From the NCBI RefSeq assembly GCF_036370855.1, contig NC_088130.1, positions 13,421,543-13,485,542 of the forward strand: a stretch of 64,000 bases of DNA. Reading direction: 5' to 3'. This DNA is from Dromaius novaehollandiae (taxonomy: Eukaryota; Chordata; Aves; Casuariiformes; Dromaiidae). A model generated the notes under the pieces. It saw only the letters and a program-made list of their open reading frames with translations. It was not told the DNA's origin and searched no databases. Shown here piece after piece: positions 1 to 16,542 of the stretch. The position numbers were made by a program, and so were the translations under genes. The first letter of the stretch is position 1; each line of letters begins with the position of its first letter.

Positions 1-1459
1 TGCTAGGCCAATCTCAATTGTCTTTGAAAGGTCGTGGTGATCAAGAGAAGTGCCTGAGGGCTGGAAGAAGGATGATGTCAGTCCAGCCTTCAAATAAGGC
101 AAGAAGGAGGATCCAGGGAACTACAAGCCAGTCAGCCTCACCTCCATCCCTGAAAAGGTGATGGAGCAGTTCATCCTGGATGCCATTTCCAAGCATATGA
201 AGGATAAGAAGGTGATCAGGAGTAGTCAGTGTGGATTCACAAAGGGGAAATCATGCTTAACTGACTTGGTTGCCTTCTATGATGGAATGACTGGCTGGGT
301 GGATGAGGAGAGAGCAGTGGATTTTGTCTACCTTGACTTCAGTAAGGCTTCTGACGCTGTCTCCTGTAATGTCCTCATAGGCAAGCTGAGAAAGTATGGG
401 TTGGATGAGTGGACAATGAGGTGGATTGAGAACTAGCTGAATGGCAGAGCTCAGAGGGTTGTGATCAGCGGAGCAGAGTCTAGGTGGAGGCCTGTAGCTA
501 GTGGTGTCCCCCAGGGGTCAATACTGGGTCCAATCTTGTTCAGCTTAATCATCAGTGACCTGGATGAAGGGACTGAGTGCACCCTCAGCAAGTTGGGTGG
601 TGCTACAAAACTGGGAGGAGTGGCTGATACACCAGAGGGCTGTGCTGCCATTCAGAGGGACCTTGACAGGCTGGAGAGATGGGCAGAGAGGAACCTCGTG
701 GAGTTCAGCAAAGGGAAGTGCAGAGTCCTGCACTGAGGGAGGAAGAACCCCAGGCACCAGTACAGACTGGGGGCTGACCTGCTGGAAGGTAGCTGTGCAG
801 AGAACCTGGGAGTCCTGGTAGATGACAATAACAGTGAGCCAGCAATGTGCCCTCGTGGCCAAGAAGGCCAATGGTATCCTGGGTTGCATTAGGCAGAGCA
901 TTGCCAGCAGGTTGAGGGAGGTGATCCTGCCCCTCTACTCAGCCCTGGTGAGGCTGTATCTGGAGTACTGTGTCCAGTGCTGGGCTCTCCAGTACAAGAG
1001 AGACATGGCGCTACTGGAGTGAGTCCAGCGGAGGGCTACTAAGATGACGAAGGGACTGAAGCATCTCTCATATGAGGAGAGGCTGAGAGAGCTGGGACTG
1101 TTCAGCTTGGAAAACAGAAGACTGAGGAGGGGGCTTATCAATGTGAAGGGAAGGTGTAGAGAGGATGGGGCCAGACTCTTCAGTGGTGCCCAGCAATAGG
1201 ACGAGAGGCAAGGGGCACAAACTGAAACACAGGAAGGTCCATCTGAATGTAAGGAAAAACTTCTTTACTGTGAGGGTAACAGAGCATGCAAACAGGTTGC
1301 CTGGAGAGGTTATGGAGTCTCCTTCCTTGGAGATATTCAAAAACTGTCTGGATAGGGTCCTGGGCAATGTGCTCTAGGTGACCCTGCTTGAGCCAGGGGG
1401 GTTGGACTAGACAATCTCCAGAGGTTCCTTCCAACCTCAGCTGTTCTGTGATTCTGTGA
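1..1459 (+). mobile_element. CR1 LINE, 3' part including degenerate reverse transcriptase
   Basis: This is the 3' part of a chicken-repeat-1 non-LTR retrotransposon; it runs off the left edge of the window. Broken frames read as the CR1 reverse transcriptase, for example the blocks YLDFSKASDAVS (about 329-364) and [20 protein letters not shown] (about 503-562). The place where the catalytic FADD box is expected reads LGGA (about 595-606), and stops interrupt the frame at 434 and 734, so the copy is dead. The 3' end is diagnostic: two tandem TTCTGTGA octamers at 1444-1451 and 1452-1459 with no poly-A tail. It lies in the ABHD17B intron in sense orientation. Identity rests on motif recognition, not an alignment. 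Confidence 0.93.
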
Positions 1460-1934
1460 ATAGTTTTAACAGTGTATCTTTGAGCTCTTATTATCTGACC
1501 TGCTACTTAGAGCGTATAGCTCTTTAACTGTCACTTCCCCTTTCTTCAGGATGACCTGTAGTTCTAGGACCCTGTTAAAGAGAACAGAGTTACTGCCACT
1601 TTTTTTCTTGATTTGACACTTCTTAATTTAGGAGACCAGGCCTGTAGCTTTTCTTTACTAATAATTTTCCACTAAACTTCTTGGAGTTTACCTGTTACAG
1701 GACTGCCAAAAGGAGGAAAAGACAAATTTTCTGAATAAAGAAATTACCAATAGCTGTTGCTTTGAGAATTCTTCAATTTTAGTTAGAAAAGGTGTGTTTA
1801 AAAAAAAAAAAAAAACAACTGAGGCACAGTTCAGCTCCTCCTTTCTCTCACTTTTTGAAAGTCAGCTCAAGAGAAGAGAGAAGAATGGAGAGAGAGACGT
1901 GACAGATGATGTTCCCTGGATTCCAAGTTTCTTG
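1460..1934. other. ABHD17B intron, unique AT-rich sequence
   Basis: Between the CR1 and the GTT tract I see no exon or repeat except an A-run at about 1801-1815. It is simple intronic DNA. Confidence 0.6.
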
Positions 1935-5162
<3,228 letters not shown>

Positions 5163-5342
5163 GTATGGAATCCGCCCTGAAAATGTGATTATATATGGCC
5201 AAAGTATAGGAACAGTACCATCTGTGGATCTTGCTGCTAGGTATGAAAGTGCTGCTGTAATTCTTCATTCTCCACTGACCTCAGGCATGCGAGTAGCTTT
5301 TCCTGATACGAAGAAGACCTACTGCTTTGATGCATTCCCGAA
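5163..5342 (+). CDS. ABHD17B: ABHD17B penultimate coding exon (nucleophile elbow)
   Basis: This 180-bp exon encodes residues about 157-216 of the alpha/beta-hydrolase ABHD17B, counted back from the stop with the 288-residue length known for the family. It starts after acceptor CTAG at 5162 and ends at donor GTAAGT at 5343, splitting the Asn codon (AA|C) to the next exon. It begins [25 protein letters not shown] is the nucleophile elbow with catalytic Ser170. Family knowledge: ABHD17 proteins are membrane-associated thioesterases that remove palmitate from proteins such as N-Ras and PSD-95. The upstream exons with the cysteine-rich palmitoylated N terminus are outside the window. The match to the vertebrate protein is nearly residue for residue. 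Confidence 0.97.
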
Positions 5343-6265
5343 GTAAGTTGTGGGATTTTTTTGTGCATGCATTTTTTTTTTTTTTCCTCTTTCCCCTATT
5401 ATTGAAGTTTTAGAATAGGGGAAAAAAGTAATGTGGCAAAATCTTTGAATTTTATTTAGAAAGTTTAAAAAATAATTGGAGAATGATCAGAGCGAATTAT
5501 AACAATAAGGAATATCTTATTTGAAAGAGTTTACAAAACTTTATAAATCTTGTAGCTTTTTTCACGTCTTTAATCATTTCAGTGAGTATCTGTTTAAAAG
5601 TGATTAGCTTTGCTATATGTAACCACTGAATGCTAACAGGTAGTTCTATTCCAGTGAGTTGCTAGTCTGAGTAACTATAAATAGTCTTTTGCATGTATTT
5701 ATTTCAGTAGCAAAGAATGAAAAAAAAGTAATTTTTAATTATTTAATTGAAGGAAACATTACTTTCATGTATAATTTCAGAACTACGCTGCTAGTTGACC
5801 ACTGCAAACTGGTACACTTGGCTAGAAGAATTGCTTGCATTTTAAGTATTTAACTTCAAAGAGTTTTTTCCCCATAGAGGATCAAAAGTTAAGAGTCAAA
5901 ACTCTTCCAGTTCTGACAAGCACTTTTTCTGCTGAAGAAAAACTCTGAAGCCATATTTTCATCAGTCCAATGACTTTGATTTTTAAAGCAAATAACTGTA
6001 CTCATTACTGTTTCAGATTGATTGCTTCGTTAAGCAATCCTAATAGTTTCCACCAGTTTCTTTCTTTTCTGTGTAGTTTTACATATGCTACTGAAATGGC
6101 TTCCAGAGCATTGATAAGATCTAAATTTTTAATGATTTAAACAACTTTAAAATTAAATGGTTAAAACTACAATGCATAATTAAAAAGTGAAATTAAGAGT
6201 CTCTGGTCCTTCAAGAAAGTTTAATAAGGCTGACTGTGTTCACAGATATAATCTTTTTCTTACAG
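5343..6265 (+). other. ABHD17B last intron
   Basis: A 923-bp intron with donor GTAAGT and acceptor TTTTTCTTACAG. The sequence is AT-rich with short A and T runs; I see nothing else in it. Confidence 0.9.
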
Positions 6266-6485
6266 CATTGACAAAATCTCTAAAATAACATCTCCTGTGT
6301 TAATAATCCATGGGACTGAAGATGAAGTAATTGACTTTTCACATGGCCTAGCATTATTTGAGCGTTGCCAGAGACCTGTAGAACCACTGTGGGTAGAAGG
6401 AGCAGGCCATAATGATGTGGAACTCTATGGACAGTACCTTGAAAGATTAAAACAGTTTGTGTCACAGGAACTAGTGAACTTGTAA
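6266..6485 (+). CDS. ABHD17B: ABHD17B terminal coding exon (acid and histidine of the triad)
   Basis: The exon completes the split Asn codon, continues [16 protein letters not shown], and ends SQELVNL followed by TAA at 6483-6485. It carries the other two members of the catalytic triad: Asp235 in HGTEDEV and His264 in GAGHND, at the positions known for the family. With the preceding exon the window encodes about 132 C-terminal residues with no frame disruption, so the gene is intact here. The gene is followed on the same strand by CEMIP2 about 22 kb downstream, an arrangement I know from other vertebrates. Confidence 0.97.
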
Positions 6486-7600
6486 CTTTCTTTGTATATT
6501 TACATGCTTTTTCATTTCACTGCAGAACTGTACACCTTGATAAATACATAACATAAAACCTGAAGGTTGTGTTCTCAAATCGTGTTGGTTGCCTTCGTTA
6601 AATGTACAGGTAATGATTTGTCAACATAATTAATGAAGGTTTTAATGCCAGTATTATAAACTGGAATTACATGATCATGCAGTCAAGCTTGGCAGCTCAT
6701 ATTACTTTGTGCGAGGTTTTTTTCTTCTTAGATGTACAAAAAAATCACAAGGAGTACTGTATGAAATTTTCATTCTCTAAAATCAGATGCTGTAAAAGTG
6801 TTGCCAAATGCTTTAGCATATCAGAAGCAAGTTTATAAATATCTTTTAAACATCTTAAAATGTACTGTGACTTATTCTGTTGCACAGGTGTAAATTAAAA
6901 ACCAGACTTTTAAGCAGTTGTCCTGTAAAAATGCAATAGCCATGGAATTTGAGCAAATACTCATGTATGTAATGGGAATAGATATGTCACTGGAAATGAC
7001 CCATGCCCTGTTATAGAGGGAGGAGGTCGAAATAGATTTTTTTCATACTTTTCATGTCTTTTGTGCTTAGTTTTGCTTTTGTTAGTTCTTTTTTGTTTTG
7101 CTTAACCTGAAAGGTAAGGATCAAATTTACCCACTCTTCTTCTCAGCTATCCTGGTCCTGCCCAAATAATGTCACAAGTTACCATTGTTATAACATAAAT
7201 ATCATTCACGTGATTGCTACTGAGGCCACTAAGTACTTCTTTGAAATCAGTAAGACTTTTAGAGCTTAGAAAAACTTTGTGGACAACATAGTGGACAACA
7301 TAGTTTTAAACATTGATTGTGTAGAGATGCAGTATTTCAATAGAAAGAACCTGGAAGTTCATCCAACCTTTGTAATAAACAATTTGCAAGTTTGCAGTTG
7401 TCTGTTTGGGCTTACTTCCGAGTGTTTAGTGTAAAAGCTTATTATTTTTTTGAGTATTGTATGGAAATTTTACTAATCACTCCTGGACAGTGGGGGGAAG
7501 GGCCAATAAGAAACTGTTGACATTTTTCTATTAACTCATAGTAAAATAAACTTTTGTAAGTTGCCTTTCCCTTGAATGCATTTTTTTGAATAAAACTATG
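6486..7600 (+). other. ABHD17B: ABHD17B 3' UTR (end not certain)
   Basis: AT-rich sequence after the stop. Candidate poly-A signals AATAAA occur at 7374-7379, 7545-7550 and 7589-7594, giving a 3' UTR of about 0.9-1.1 kb if one is used. Several AT-rich ATTTA-like stretches occur. A 12-bp tandem duplication (GTGGACAACATA twice) lies at about 7280-7303. Which cleavage site is used cannot be told from sequence alone. Confidence 0.55.
7374..7379 (+). terminator. Candidate poly-A signal AATAAA for ABHD17B
   Basis: First canonical AATAAA after the ABHD17B stop, in the context TGTAATAAACAA, followed within about 25-45 bases by TG-rich sequence (GTTTGCAGTTGTCTGTTTGG). Two more hexamers follow at 7545 and 7589. 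Confidence 0.45.
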
Positions 7601-10600
7601 AAAGATAAACTTAATTATATGTGGCCTAATTTGTAAACAAAGTAATATTCCAACAATACACACTGTGCTTCTAATTTTAAGGCCTTATGTAGTTTAATTG
7701 TTCTGTTTGTTTTTGTGATTGTTTGAGACTATTATATAATTAAATGTGTTACCAAGTATTGTGAAGACTTTGGTTCAGATGTGTTGATTAACAGTAAACA
7801 ATATTCCACACACTTGCTGTTCTTTCTTTCTTTTTTTCTGAAAAGAGATAGCAACATTTAATTGTAATATCAAAATAAGAAGTACCACCCCACTAACTGT
7901 AGGAAATCTAAGAAGCAATGCGGTAATGCATTGTTATTAGTTGATGGCAAACTTCTGTATCAGCATCTATTGCTCTGATTACCCTTGCACTCTCATGTCT
8001 CATAATTCTTGAGGTTTTTCTTTTTCTTTTTTTTTTTTCTTGCAGTCAGCTGCTTGACATACAGGTTTTCTGCAGCAGAGCTGCATTTTAAACATTCTTC
8101 TGTGACAAATTCAAATTTAGCTTTCATTGAAATCATCAGCGAGTTCTTGTCCTGTTCTCCCTGGTTTATTGTTTGAATATAATGAAATTAAGCTTGTTCT
8201 CAAACAGCTGGGTTTTTGATCTGGTTTTTGTGTTCCAAACTTCAGACTAGTATTCAGGCACAATAATACTAGACCCATAGATTTTCATCTTAATCCAAAA
8301 TTTTGCAATTGGAAATGCGCTTCAGTAGATATCTAGCTCAGCTTTATTACATCATGTTTATACACAGTTTGATTTCAGTTTCTTACTGTGTTTCAGCAAC
8401 TATGTCTGATTTAGATGGAAAGACCAACCCTTAAGTGCTTAAGGATATATAAAAAAAAAAAAAAACCTTTGTTTTTTATTATGAATTAACTCTGTTTTTG
8501 GAGTCTGCTTTAGAAATTTGCAAATAAAGAGCGTGGAACCGCCATGAATAGTGATACAGATTGGCTGGTGGTACTGCAGACAAATGATCAAGTGTCATCA
8601 CTAGAACTATCTGATTTCTGAGTTTTATGCTAGGCAGTACTGTGGGACCCTGTAATTGAAAGGACAGAAAAGATGGCATAGCCATTTTGCTGCTCTTGTT
8701 TCTGTGTTTTGTAGAAGCAGAACAAAAAACCTGACTAACAGTGTTTTGCCTTCAGTTGATGCAGGTGTGCTGAATTACGGTGGTAAGGAAAGATTCTGGT
8801 TTCTTTGGGACTACTTATGCATGGTTAATTATTGCCAATTTATTCTGATTTGTATTTTTCACCTAGATTTTTTTTTATAAACACTGTTTACTGAAGGAAT
8901 GAAAATAGCTTTTTAGCAGAGCCTACCTAATTGTGTAGCATATTATGGCAACAAACCTATTATTGACAAAGCAACTGAGCTATTGCAACTAGAAGGAAAA
9001 CATTTTACATTGTGGTTGTCTTGTTCTTAAATCATCGTTTTGATGGAATTGACAATGAGCTGTTGTTTTATGTTATAAATACAATTGTCTCATGATAAAT
9101 AAGAGTTGATTCATCATTCATTAAAAAGACAATGTCTGTATTTTAGAGAGAAAGAAAAGTGTTTTGTGAACCACGTGGTCTTGCTCCCCCCCTTTCTTTC
9201 TTTGAAAGCCAAATATTTGACAATGAACTTTCTTTTCAGTTTTGGAAGGCTGGCAAATCAACTTTAAAAACAACTTCATATATGTAAAATGTGAGATCAC
9301 TTGCCAAACATGTGATCTTTTGGGGCATGTTTGGGTCCTGTGCCATAACAGTCACAGTGATAATCTCCACTCCATTTACGGTTTGCCTGTGGGAGCAAAG
9401 TGATCTAGCATGTGTCTAGTTAGCTACTGTTACTGACTGGTATCAAACCTACTTTTATTTTCAAGCTTTTTAGTGAAAGTTTTGCATGCTTTTTTATTAT
9501 TATTTTTGTTGAATGTCATTGTGCAGTGAGGCTAGTTACTCAGTGCTTCCTGTGATAGGAGAAACGAATGCTGTAGATGAAAAAAATTTCCTCACTGTAT
9601 GATAGGCATTGCTAGTGAGTATATGTTTTGATCAGCCTAAAAGACACACAAGAAAATTTGGAAAAGAGGAGGAGGAAAAAGCATCCTGAATAAGTATGGT
9701 ATGTAAATCCTTCTTTAAATGGTTGGCAGTGGGTATATTTGTGTATCATCATTGTACACCAGCCTAAAAGTGGAGGAAACTGTTGAATTACAAAAATAAT
9801 CTTCATTGAGTGCTCCCTATTGCGCATGCTTCATCTCTCAGCAACAACAAAAAAAACCAACAAAAAGACTACTCTAGAAAAAGCCCATATCTGGCTGTCT
9901 TAATCCTGGCATCATCCATGCTTGATGTGCTGTTGCTGGGACTGACTATAATACCAAAATTTATACCACAAACAGCATCAGGTCTCATGTTGGTATCCTA
10001 CAACAAAATCAATATTGAGAACCTAAATGGAGCACGGGCATACTATCCTGAAAGAGAAAGAAGTGCTTGAAAGCTGTTCTAAACCTTCCCAAAGGTGGGT
10101 TACACTATGGCCTTTGTGCTTGGCAGGCAGCTGATGAGCCTGAATGCAGAGAGTTTTTTGTTTTTATTAAAACTAGTGAATAAAGATTGGTCTACTTGAC
10201 TTGAATAGTGGCTGTGAAACAAAAATGCAGGGTTGTTTATGTTCTCATGGCAGAGGCGGGTCAAAAAGAAAAAGCTTTTCATAACTTATTAACAATGTGT
10301 CATGGGCTTGTTCCCCTTCATTCAAACAGATGAGATGACAAAGTTTGACTCATTCTTTAAATCATTAAAAAGTTGATATGAAAAACCATTGAGCATAAGT
10401 AACCCCAGGTTGAAATTTCAGCATGAAATGACTATAGAACTTTTGACAGATGTGGAACTTTGTTACCAATTTGCATTGAGAGAATATTAATTATAAAACA
10501 AGCCATAGAAAGAAATGAAGCTTCCCTGTGAAGAGATTCTATACTATGATGGTGATAAGAAATTCTACACCATAACTTCTTTAAATGTGTTTTTTTGCAT

Positions 10601-13600
10601 TTCTGAGGTAAGACCTCTTGCCTTCCTTCCTGTGAAAGGAAGGAAAATTCTAGCATATTCCTGAGAAAATGCCAAGGAAAACTTTTTAAAAAACAGAATA
10701 GTACAAAAATGTTCTTAACTGGTTTTTCTTCCAGAGAGGGAGGAAGGAAGGAACCTTAAACAAACATCTTTTCCCTAGAGCTGTTAAAGTATCTTAACCT
10801 AATACTCTATTTCAAAATAATTGAAAAATTTTAAAAGGATTTTGTTGCCTAGAAGAGGTTTTGTGGTTGGTAAATTAGACATTATACAAAGGAGTGTGAT
10901 TTTTATAACGTGTCTCATTTCTAAATTTTTCTTGCTTACAGAGGGCAAATAGTTTTCTAACCTTCAGCACTGAAGAAAAGACATTGAAGAGAGATTATGC
11001 AAGATGAGATCAGCTTACATTCCTACTGTACTAGGAGCTGTGCATAAATTAAGCAGGTAGCTGTTCCCTGTGTCCTTCTAGAGCATAGGGCATACACATA
11101 TGAATGCAAAGTAGAACTCTTGCATTGGGACATTATTTTGTGAATCTTTTTTTTAATCTTCCATACTACAAAATCCACAAACATTTTTGCCTCAACTTTT
11201 CTTAAGGTGTCAGATGGATAGTAAATTTATCGTATTATTCTTAGAAGAACTATACCAATGAACCAATTTGAGCTTTAAACTAAAACAGTGTTGTAAGTTT
11301 ATTACAAAGATGAAGACCATTCAATCAGTAATTCATGTAGTACCTCAAAAGCATATAATGGTAGCGCAAGTCTCAGCAAGGTATCTGTTGCTCTCCACTG
11401 TGAAGTAATGGAGAATTATTCTTATGTTATTTTTTTTGTAAAACATTAGCATATTATTGTAACTTATATAGCAGCTAAGAAATTGTTCGATCATACGAAC
11501 GAGTATATACGCTGTTATCTTTATTAAGCATTTCAAAGGTCCTAGGTAAGGCAAGTCATCTAATTTCAAAGATCATACAGTCTAAGTACACTTTAAAGGG
11601 TTTTAAGACATCCAAGGGAGAGCAGAAGAAGATGGACTCAAAATCTCCAGCAGCTGGTCAAAGTATTACTGAATTAGAAGTGTATGAATATAATTGAAAA
11701 AAATACTGAAAATACTGAAACTGAATATATGAGGCATTGTGATTGCTGCCCCAATTCTTGATTAAAATAAGTTTAAGGTACATTTAAAAGATTCTACACT
11801 GTTCAGAATAGGAACAAACTCTGCTGGTTGCTGACCTGAAATGATCTCCCAAGATGGTGTTATTTTGTTATATTAATAGAGATGTTTTAATGCATTGGAA
11901 GTATATTTAGAAAAGTTTGGGGCAATAAAGGCTGAGTGCTGGCAACAGTCATTGTGCTTTTCAACCGCTTCTGCTCTCTGAGATGGCACATGATAAATAT
12001 ATAATTTATTCTTTTATTTAGCCTTTAGTCAGTACTTTTGTACCATGCTGTACAAAAAGGGCCAAGTATTGCACAGTTTATTTGCTAGGTTTATGTTTGT
12101 TTTATAGTGATACTTCACAATTTTAAGAAAAGCCACTACTTCTGAGAGGTTTTGTGGCTACTCTAGTGGTGTAACAGAACATCTGTGTAGAATCAGTACA
12201 GGATAGATCAAGAAAACTGTCTTTAAAAAACATGGATTATGTTTCTGCTGTAGTGGTAGAACTCTCTCTTTCAGTCTGCACATAACAGTAGGTATATAAA
12301 ACAAATAGATAACCTGTCCTTTTGAAGCCTAGATCAGTTCTGGAAAACAAAAAGAATTGGAGTCATTCTGAGAGCTAGAATGACTTGTAGGCTGTACTTT
12401 ATGCATTTCTCTGCAGTCACAAAGGCTAGAAACTTGATCTGTTTTAGAGGAAAGCTGAGATTCTGATGATAATCACTTGTCTTCAGTAGCTGGAGCTCTG
12501 AGAGACATGAGATATAAGACATGGCAAAACCATGAGGACTGGGAAATCTGAATATGCAGTCCGAGAAGCACCTCCAGAATAATCCAGGTAAGGTAAATGT
12601 TAAATCTATGCCAGGGCTATTTCAGACATTTCTGTTACAATGTGTTTTTGCCATACACAGTTTTCACTTAGGGTACAGAGATGGATTTTATATAAGGTAT
12701 TGTTCACAAGTAACAAAATCACATTATAGTTGCCCATGACTCTTTATGTGACCTTTATGGCTGCTTTCTACAGAAACTTGCACAAATAGGTTTGTTTGCT
12801 CAGATATTTGGGGAATAGCTACTCTAAGGAACTATCAGGTATGAACAGGGGTGTTCATGTGTGAAAACAGTATTATGATTCATTTCTGATTATTTCTTAG
12901 TCATTGATCATTTCCGAGCTGAACTGCCTCTTTCCCTTTTTGTAAGTATGTGAGGACTGGCCCACCCATGAGAATGTGTTTAATAATAATTTGTTGTTCT
13001 TCTAGTTAAACTTTATCACCCACTCAAAAGCATAATCAATACTGTATGAATTTGAACAATTAGGTTTTATAAATAACAAGAAATCACTAGGGTGTAGTCT
13101 ATGTATGGACTACAAGGTGCAATGTGTTTATATAAGCACTCGATTAATATTTTCAAACAAATACATGTCCCTATATCAGTGTCAGTTCACAAAAGACTCT
13201 AAGCTAGATGGCCAGTGGGTATACATCTGTATAGTTTCATTAGAGTTAGGGCATTGTTTAGGACAGCTGAGGATTTGATTCTTGTTCATAAGTGGCTGCA
13301 TTGTACTTTACTGTGCTTCATGTGTCTGTGGTTTATGAGCTTGTTCCTATTAGGTCTAATTAAAGAAACAATTTTGGTCATGATAGGAGCTCATGGACAC
13401 TGTTAGACTTCCATGAAAATGTACAGAGGCCTCTATGCACATCTAAGTCTTGTACATGTATTATTGCAGCTTTCTATGCTATGTAGACATTTGCAAAGTG
13501 CTCTATCTCCTTAATTGTTTTAGTTGTCATTTTCTGTATTCAGTGTCCTGTTTGAGAAGCAGTGATTAGAACTGCACAAAGGAACTGCGCAGAAGCTGCC

Positions 13601-15692
13601 CACTGAAAAAACAGGCATATGCTTTCAAATAATCTGATAAAGAAAACCCGAAGTATAGAAACTATAGAATTTAGCACTCGTCACATACGATGGAACAATA
13701 CTCTCAAAGCGTTTTTATTAATTTTAGAGGTTAGTAGCATAAAAAAGAGGGTGACATTTAATGAAATGTTGATGCCAGTAATGTTTCTGCAATAGAATCA
13801 TTAAAGAAAATCATTGGAGATCATGGGGGTTTTTTTAATCCCTTCCAACAAAGTGTGGGGTGGTTTGTGGTTTTTTTTTATTTGTTTTTGTTTTTTTTAA
13901 ATAAAGCAGTAAAACCATGATTCAGCATGTATTTGCGGGCAGGGAGGAATATTCATCTTTAACTTTTAGTGATGTTATCTCATATGTACTGTAATATTTT
14001 GATATGCATTTTTTTGACCAAGGATGTGGGCCTACATAGTTAATTCCTGTAGTGGTCCTTTCTTTTAGCTCTAGGAATTTTTCTAAGAAAAAGGTATACT
14101 AAGTGCCTTAGTATCTAAGTTAATATTTTTTTGGCTTACATTTCATTGTAACTGATAATTTCTTACGCCATTGTGTATGTTGAAGCAGCAAGGGCAATGA
14201 CTTTTTGAAAATTACAGCAGTGGAGAAGCAACTCAAATAATCTCAAATACTTTTGACTTCTGACCACTGAGTCGCGTGTTGCCAGACTGCTTACTGTAAT
14301 GATTGCTATTATAACAATACTGTCATTAAAATAATGTGCTCTGGCATGTAATTGGATGTCATTACTCCACCTGTGAATACTGGAAGTCTTTTCCTGAGTT
14401 TAGATCATCTTACACACCATTTCTCCTTGCATACTCTTATCTCCTCCCTTTTGTCACCTTTGCAGTCTGTCCGGCTGTCCCTATGCTAGTCTCAGTGCTT
14501 CACAAGCAAGTACATCCACACAGAAATCTTCCAACCTGCTGCCAGAAGTGGCGAAGGCTTCACCAGCCGCATATTGTATTCTGTGTTTCAGTGGTGTGGA
14601 GCACCTCAGACAGGAAGGGACTTGTTGCAGCAAATGGTCAGCTATTCCCGCTTTCATAAGCAGAGTGTTGTTGCCAAGAGAAAGGGTAGCCGGAAGGCTA
14701 GAGGAAACAGAACATCACAAAGGTATGTCTCTACTCCCAAGTATTTCTCTCTCATCTTGTTACAAAAAACAGGAAAGAGAGGATGTGGAAAATACCAAGG
14801 TCCCATTGGGGAAAAGAAAAATTAAGGTGATGGAGGGGAATAGAAGATGAGAAGGCCCAAGGATGGATCTGAAAATAAGAAAAAAGAGGCTTGTGGTTAG
14901 GTAAAGGAGGGCCAAAAAAAAAGTAGAATTAGACAGAAAGGGGAGATGCTGGCAATCTGAAAAGGTTATGACAGAACTAGACAAAATGCAAGAAAAGAAA
15001 AATAAGAGGAAAAAGACAAAAGGAGCTAAGAACTTTTGGCTTTATAAAATAAAACATTTTTGAAGAAAAGTAAAACTAATCTAAATGGGAGTGGAGAAAG
15101 CATTAGACACAAGTGCCAAAAATTAAAAACAGAGGGGGAGGAGGAAAATGGAATAATAAAGGGAAGTGGAAGGGGATGGGGGAGAGAACGCCCTACAAAT
15201 ATACTACTTTTTTCCAATACCTATGTTTTGTCATATGTCCTTGGGGAAATGGCTGGTCTAATAGGATAAGTATAATGATGATGTGCATGTCTTAAAATGT
15301 TCCTATGGGAAGAGACACCTCTATTATTATTTGTTGATAATAGTACTGTACTAGTGCTAGACCATGATGCAATGTCTCGAGTTACATAATGAGCTCTCTC
15401 CAAAGCTATAGTTGGCATTTCTGGTGGCCTTGGCTTATATTACAAGGTGCCTCGGCTCTTTCTGGCAGTGGAATCTGAGTGTTCGCAGCACTGCGCGGGA
15501 ACATGCTAATGTATATAGCTGGTACAGTAGAAAAACAAATATGCGATCATTCAATCTGACCACATTTGAATTTTCTAGGTTCTTGTGATCTTATTTTTAC
15601 CAGCCAGAAGGACCAAAATTACGGATTTCCAAAAATAGCCACAAGTCTTACTGAAGCTGGTAGCCACCAGTTTGAAAGTTTCTAGTCCTGCT

Positions 15693-15706
15693 GGGGGGGG
15701 GGGGGG
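15693..15706. repeat. G14 homopolymer
   Basis: Uninterrupted run of 14 G in the intergenic region. Confidence 0.95.
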
Positions 15707-16525
15707 AAGTTTGCTAAAGACATTGAGAATTTTATTCTATTTAGAGACTTATGTTCTTCTCATATTCTTCTCAAAGTAGGATCTGCAAACTAAGATGTAT
15801 TTTGTAAGTCCTCTGAGGTAGACCTTTCTTTGATCATGCATTCAGTTGCACAGATAAGATTAGACTAACCACTTCAGGAATAACTTTATTTACATGTGTT
15901 GACTCTTAAATTTTGAATATATTTAATATAATACATTAACATGACATTCAAAACTTCAACACTAAATCATACTGGGCTTTCTTGAGAAGAGTAAGTCTGA
16001 AAGCACTCGCCTTCATTTTGTCATCTTCCCAAGCTTTCCTTTGGAAATTTGTATAACAAAGTTTATAGGAAGATACAGCCATAAGCAGACAAGCAGAGAC
16101 TTCTACTTTAAGAATATTTCTCTTTAATAATATTTACATTAAATTCTTATTAATTTTCTTGCACCCAGAAGTAGCCACTTCAAGCAGCAACAAACCTCCA
16201 ATGTTGAAAATTTTAAGAAAACATGCTAAAACAGTGGGGTTTTTAAAGATATTTTTGGATTAGATTACAACTAAAAGCTTTCTAACTGTGTATATGCCCT
16301 CTGCTGACACATACCTGAATTGCCAGAAATGAATGCATTGAACATTGTAGGCTGAAGGATCTTGCAAGCGGAATTTGATACAGTTCAAAGGAAAGGCTCT
16401 AGGTTTGAGTGCTGTAAGAATATGTATACATGTATTAATGTCAAAAATATGAAAATTCACTGTCTTTAGGTAATTTTATACTTATGTTTCAAATATGTGA
16501 TTTGAAATGCATTTCAGGTGTTGTT

Positions 16526-16542
16526 CCCCCCCCCCCCCCCCC
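16526..16542. repeat. C17 homopolymer
   Basis: Uninterrupted run of 17 C in the intergenic region. Confidence 0.95.

Noticed and set aside
9810-10070. 86-codon frame with a hydrophobic segment
   Set aside because: Short, isolated, in AT-rich intergenic DNA with no recognisable family or splice context.
13785-13860. Possible tiny antisense CR1 end (ATAGAATCATTAAAG, CCCTTCCAAC)
   Set aside because: Only short scattered matches. Too weak to separate from chance in AT-rich DNA.
14336-14850. Overlapping frames of about 83-107 codons in the intergenic region
   Set aside because: No domain, no splice-site support and no homology I recognise. The three frames overlap each other, as expected in a stretch with few stops.
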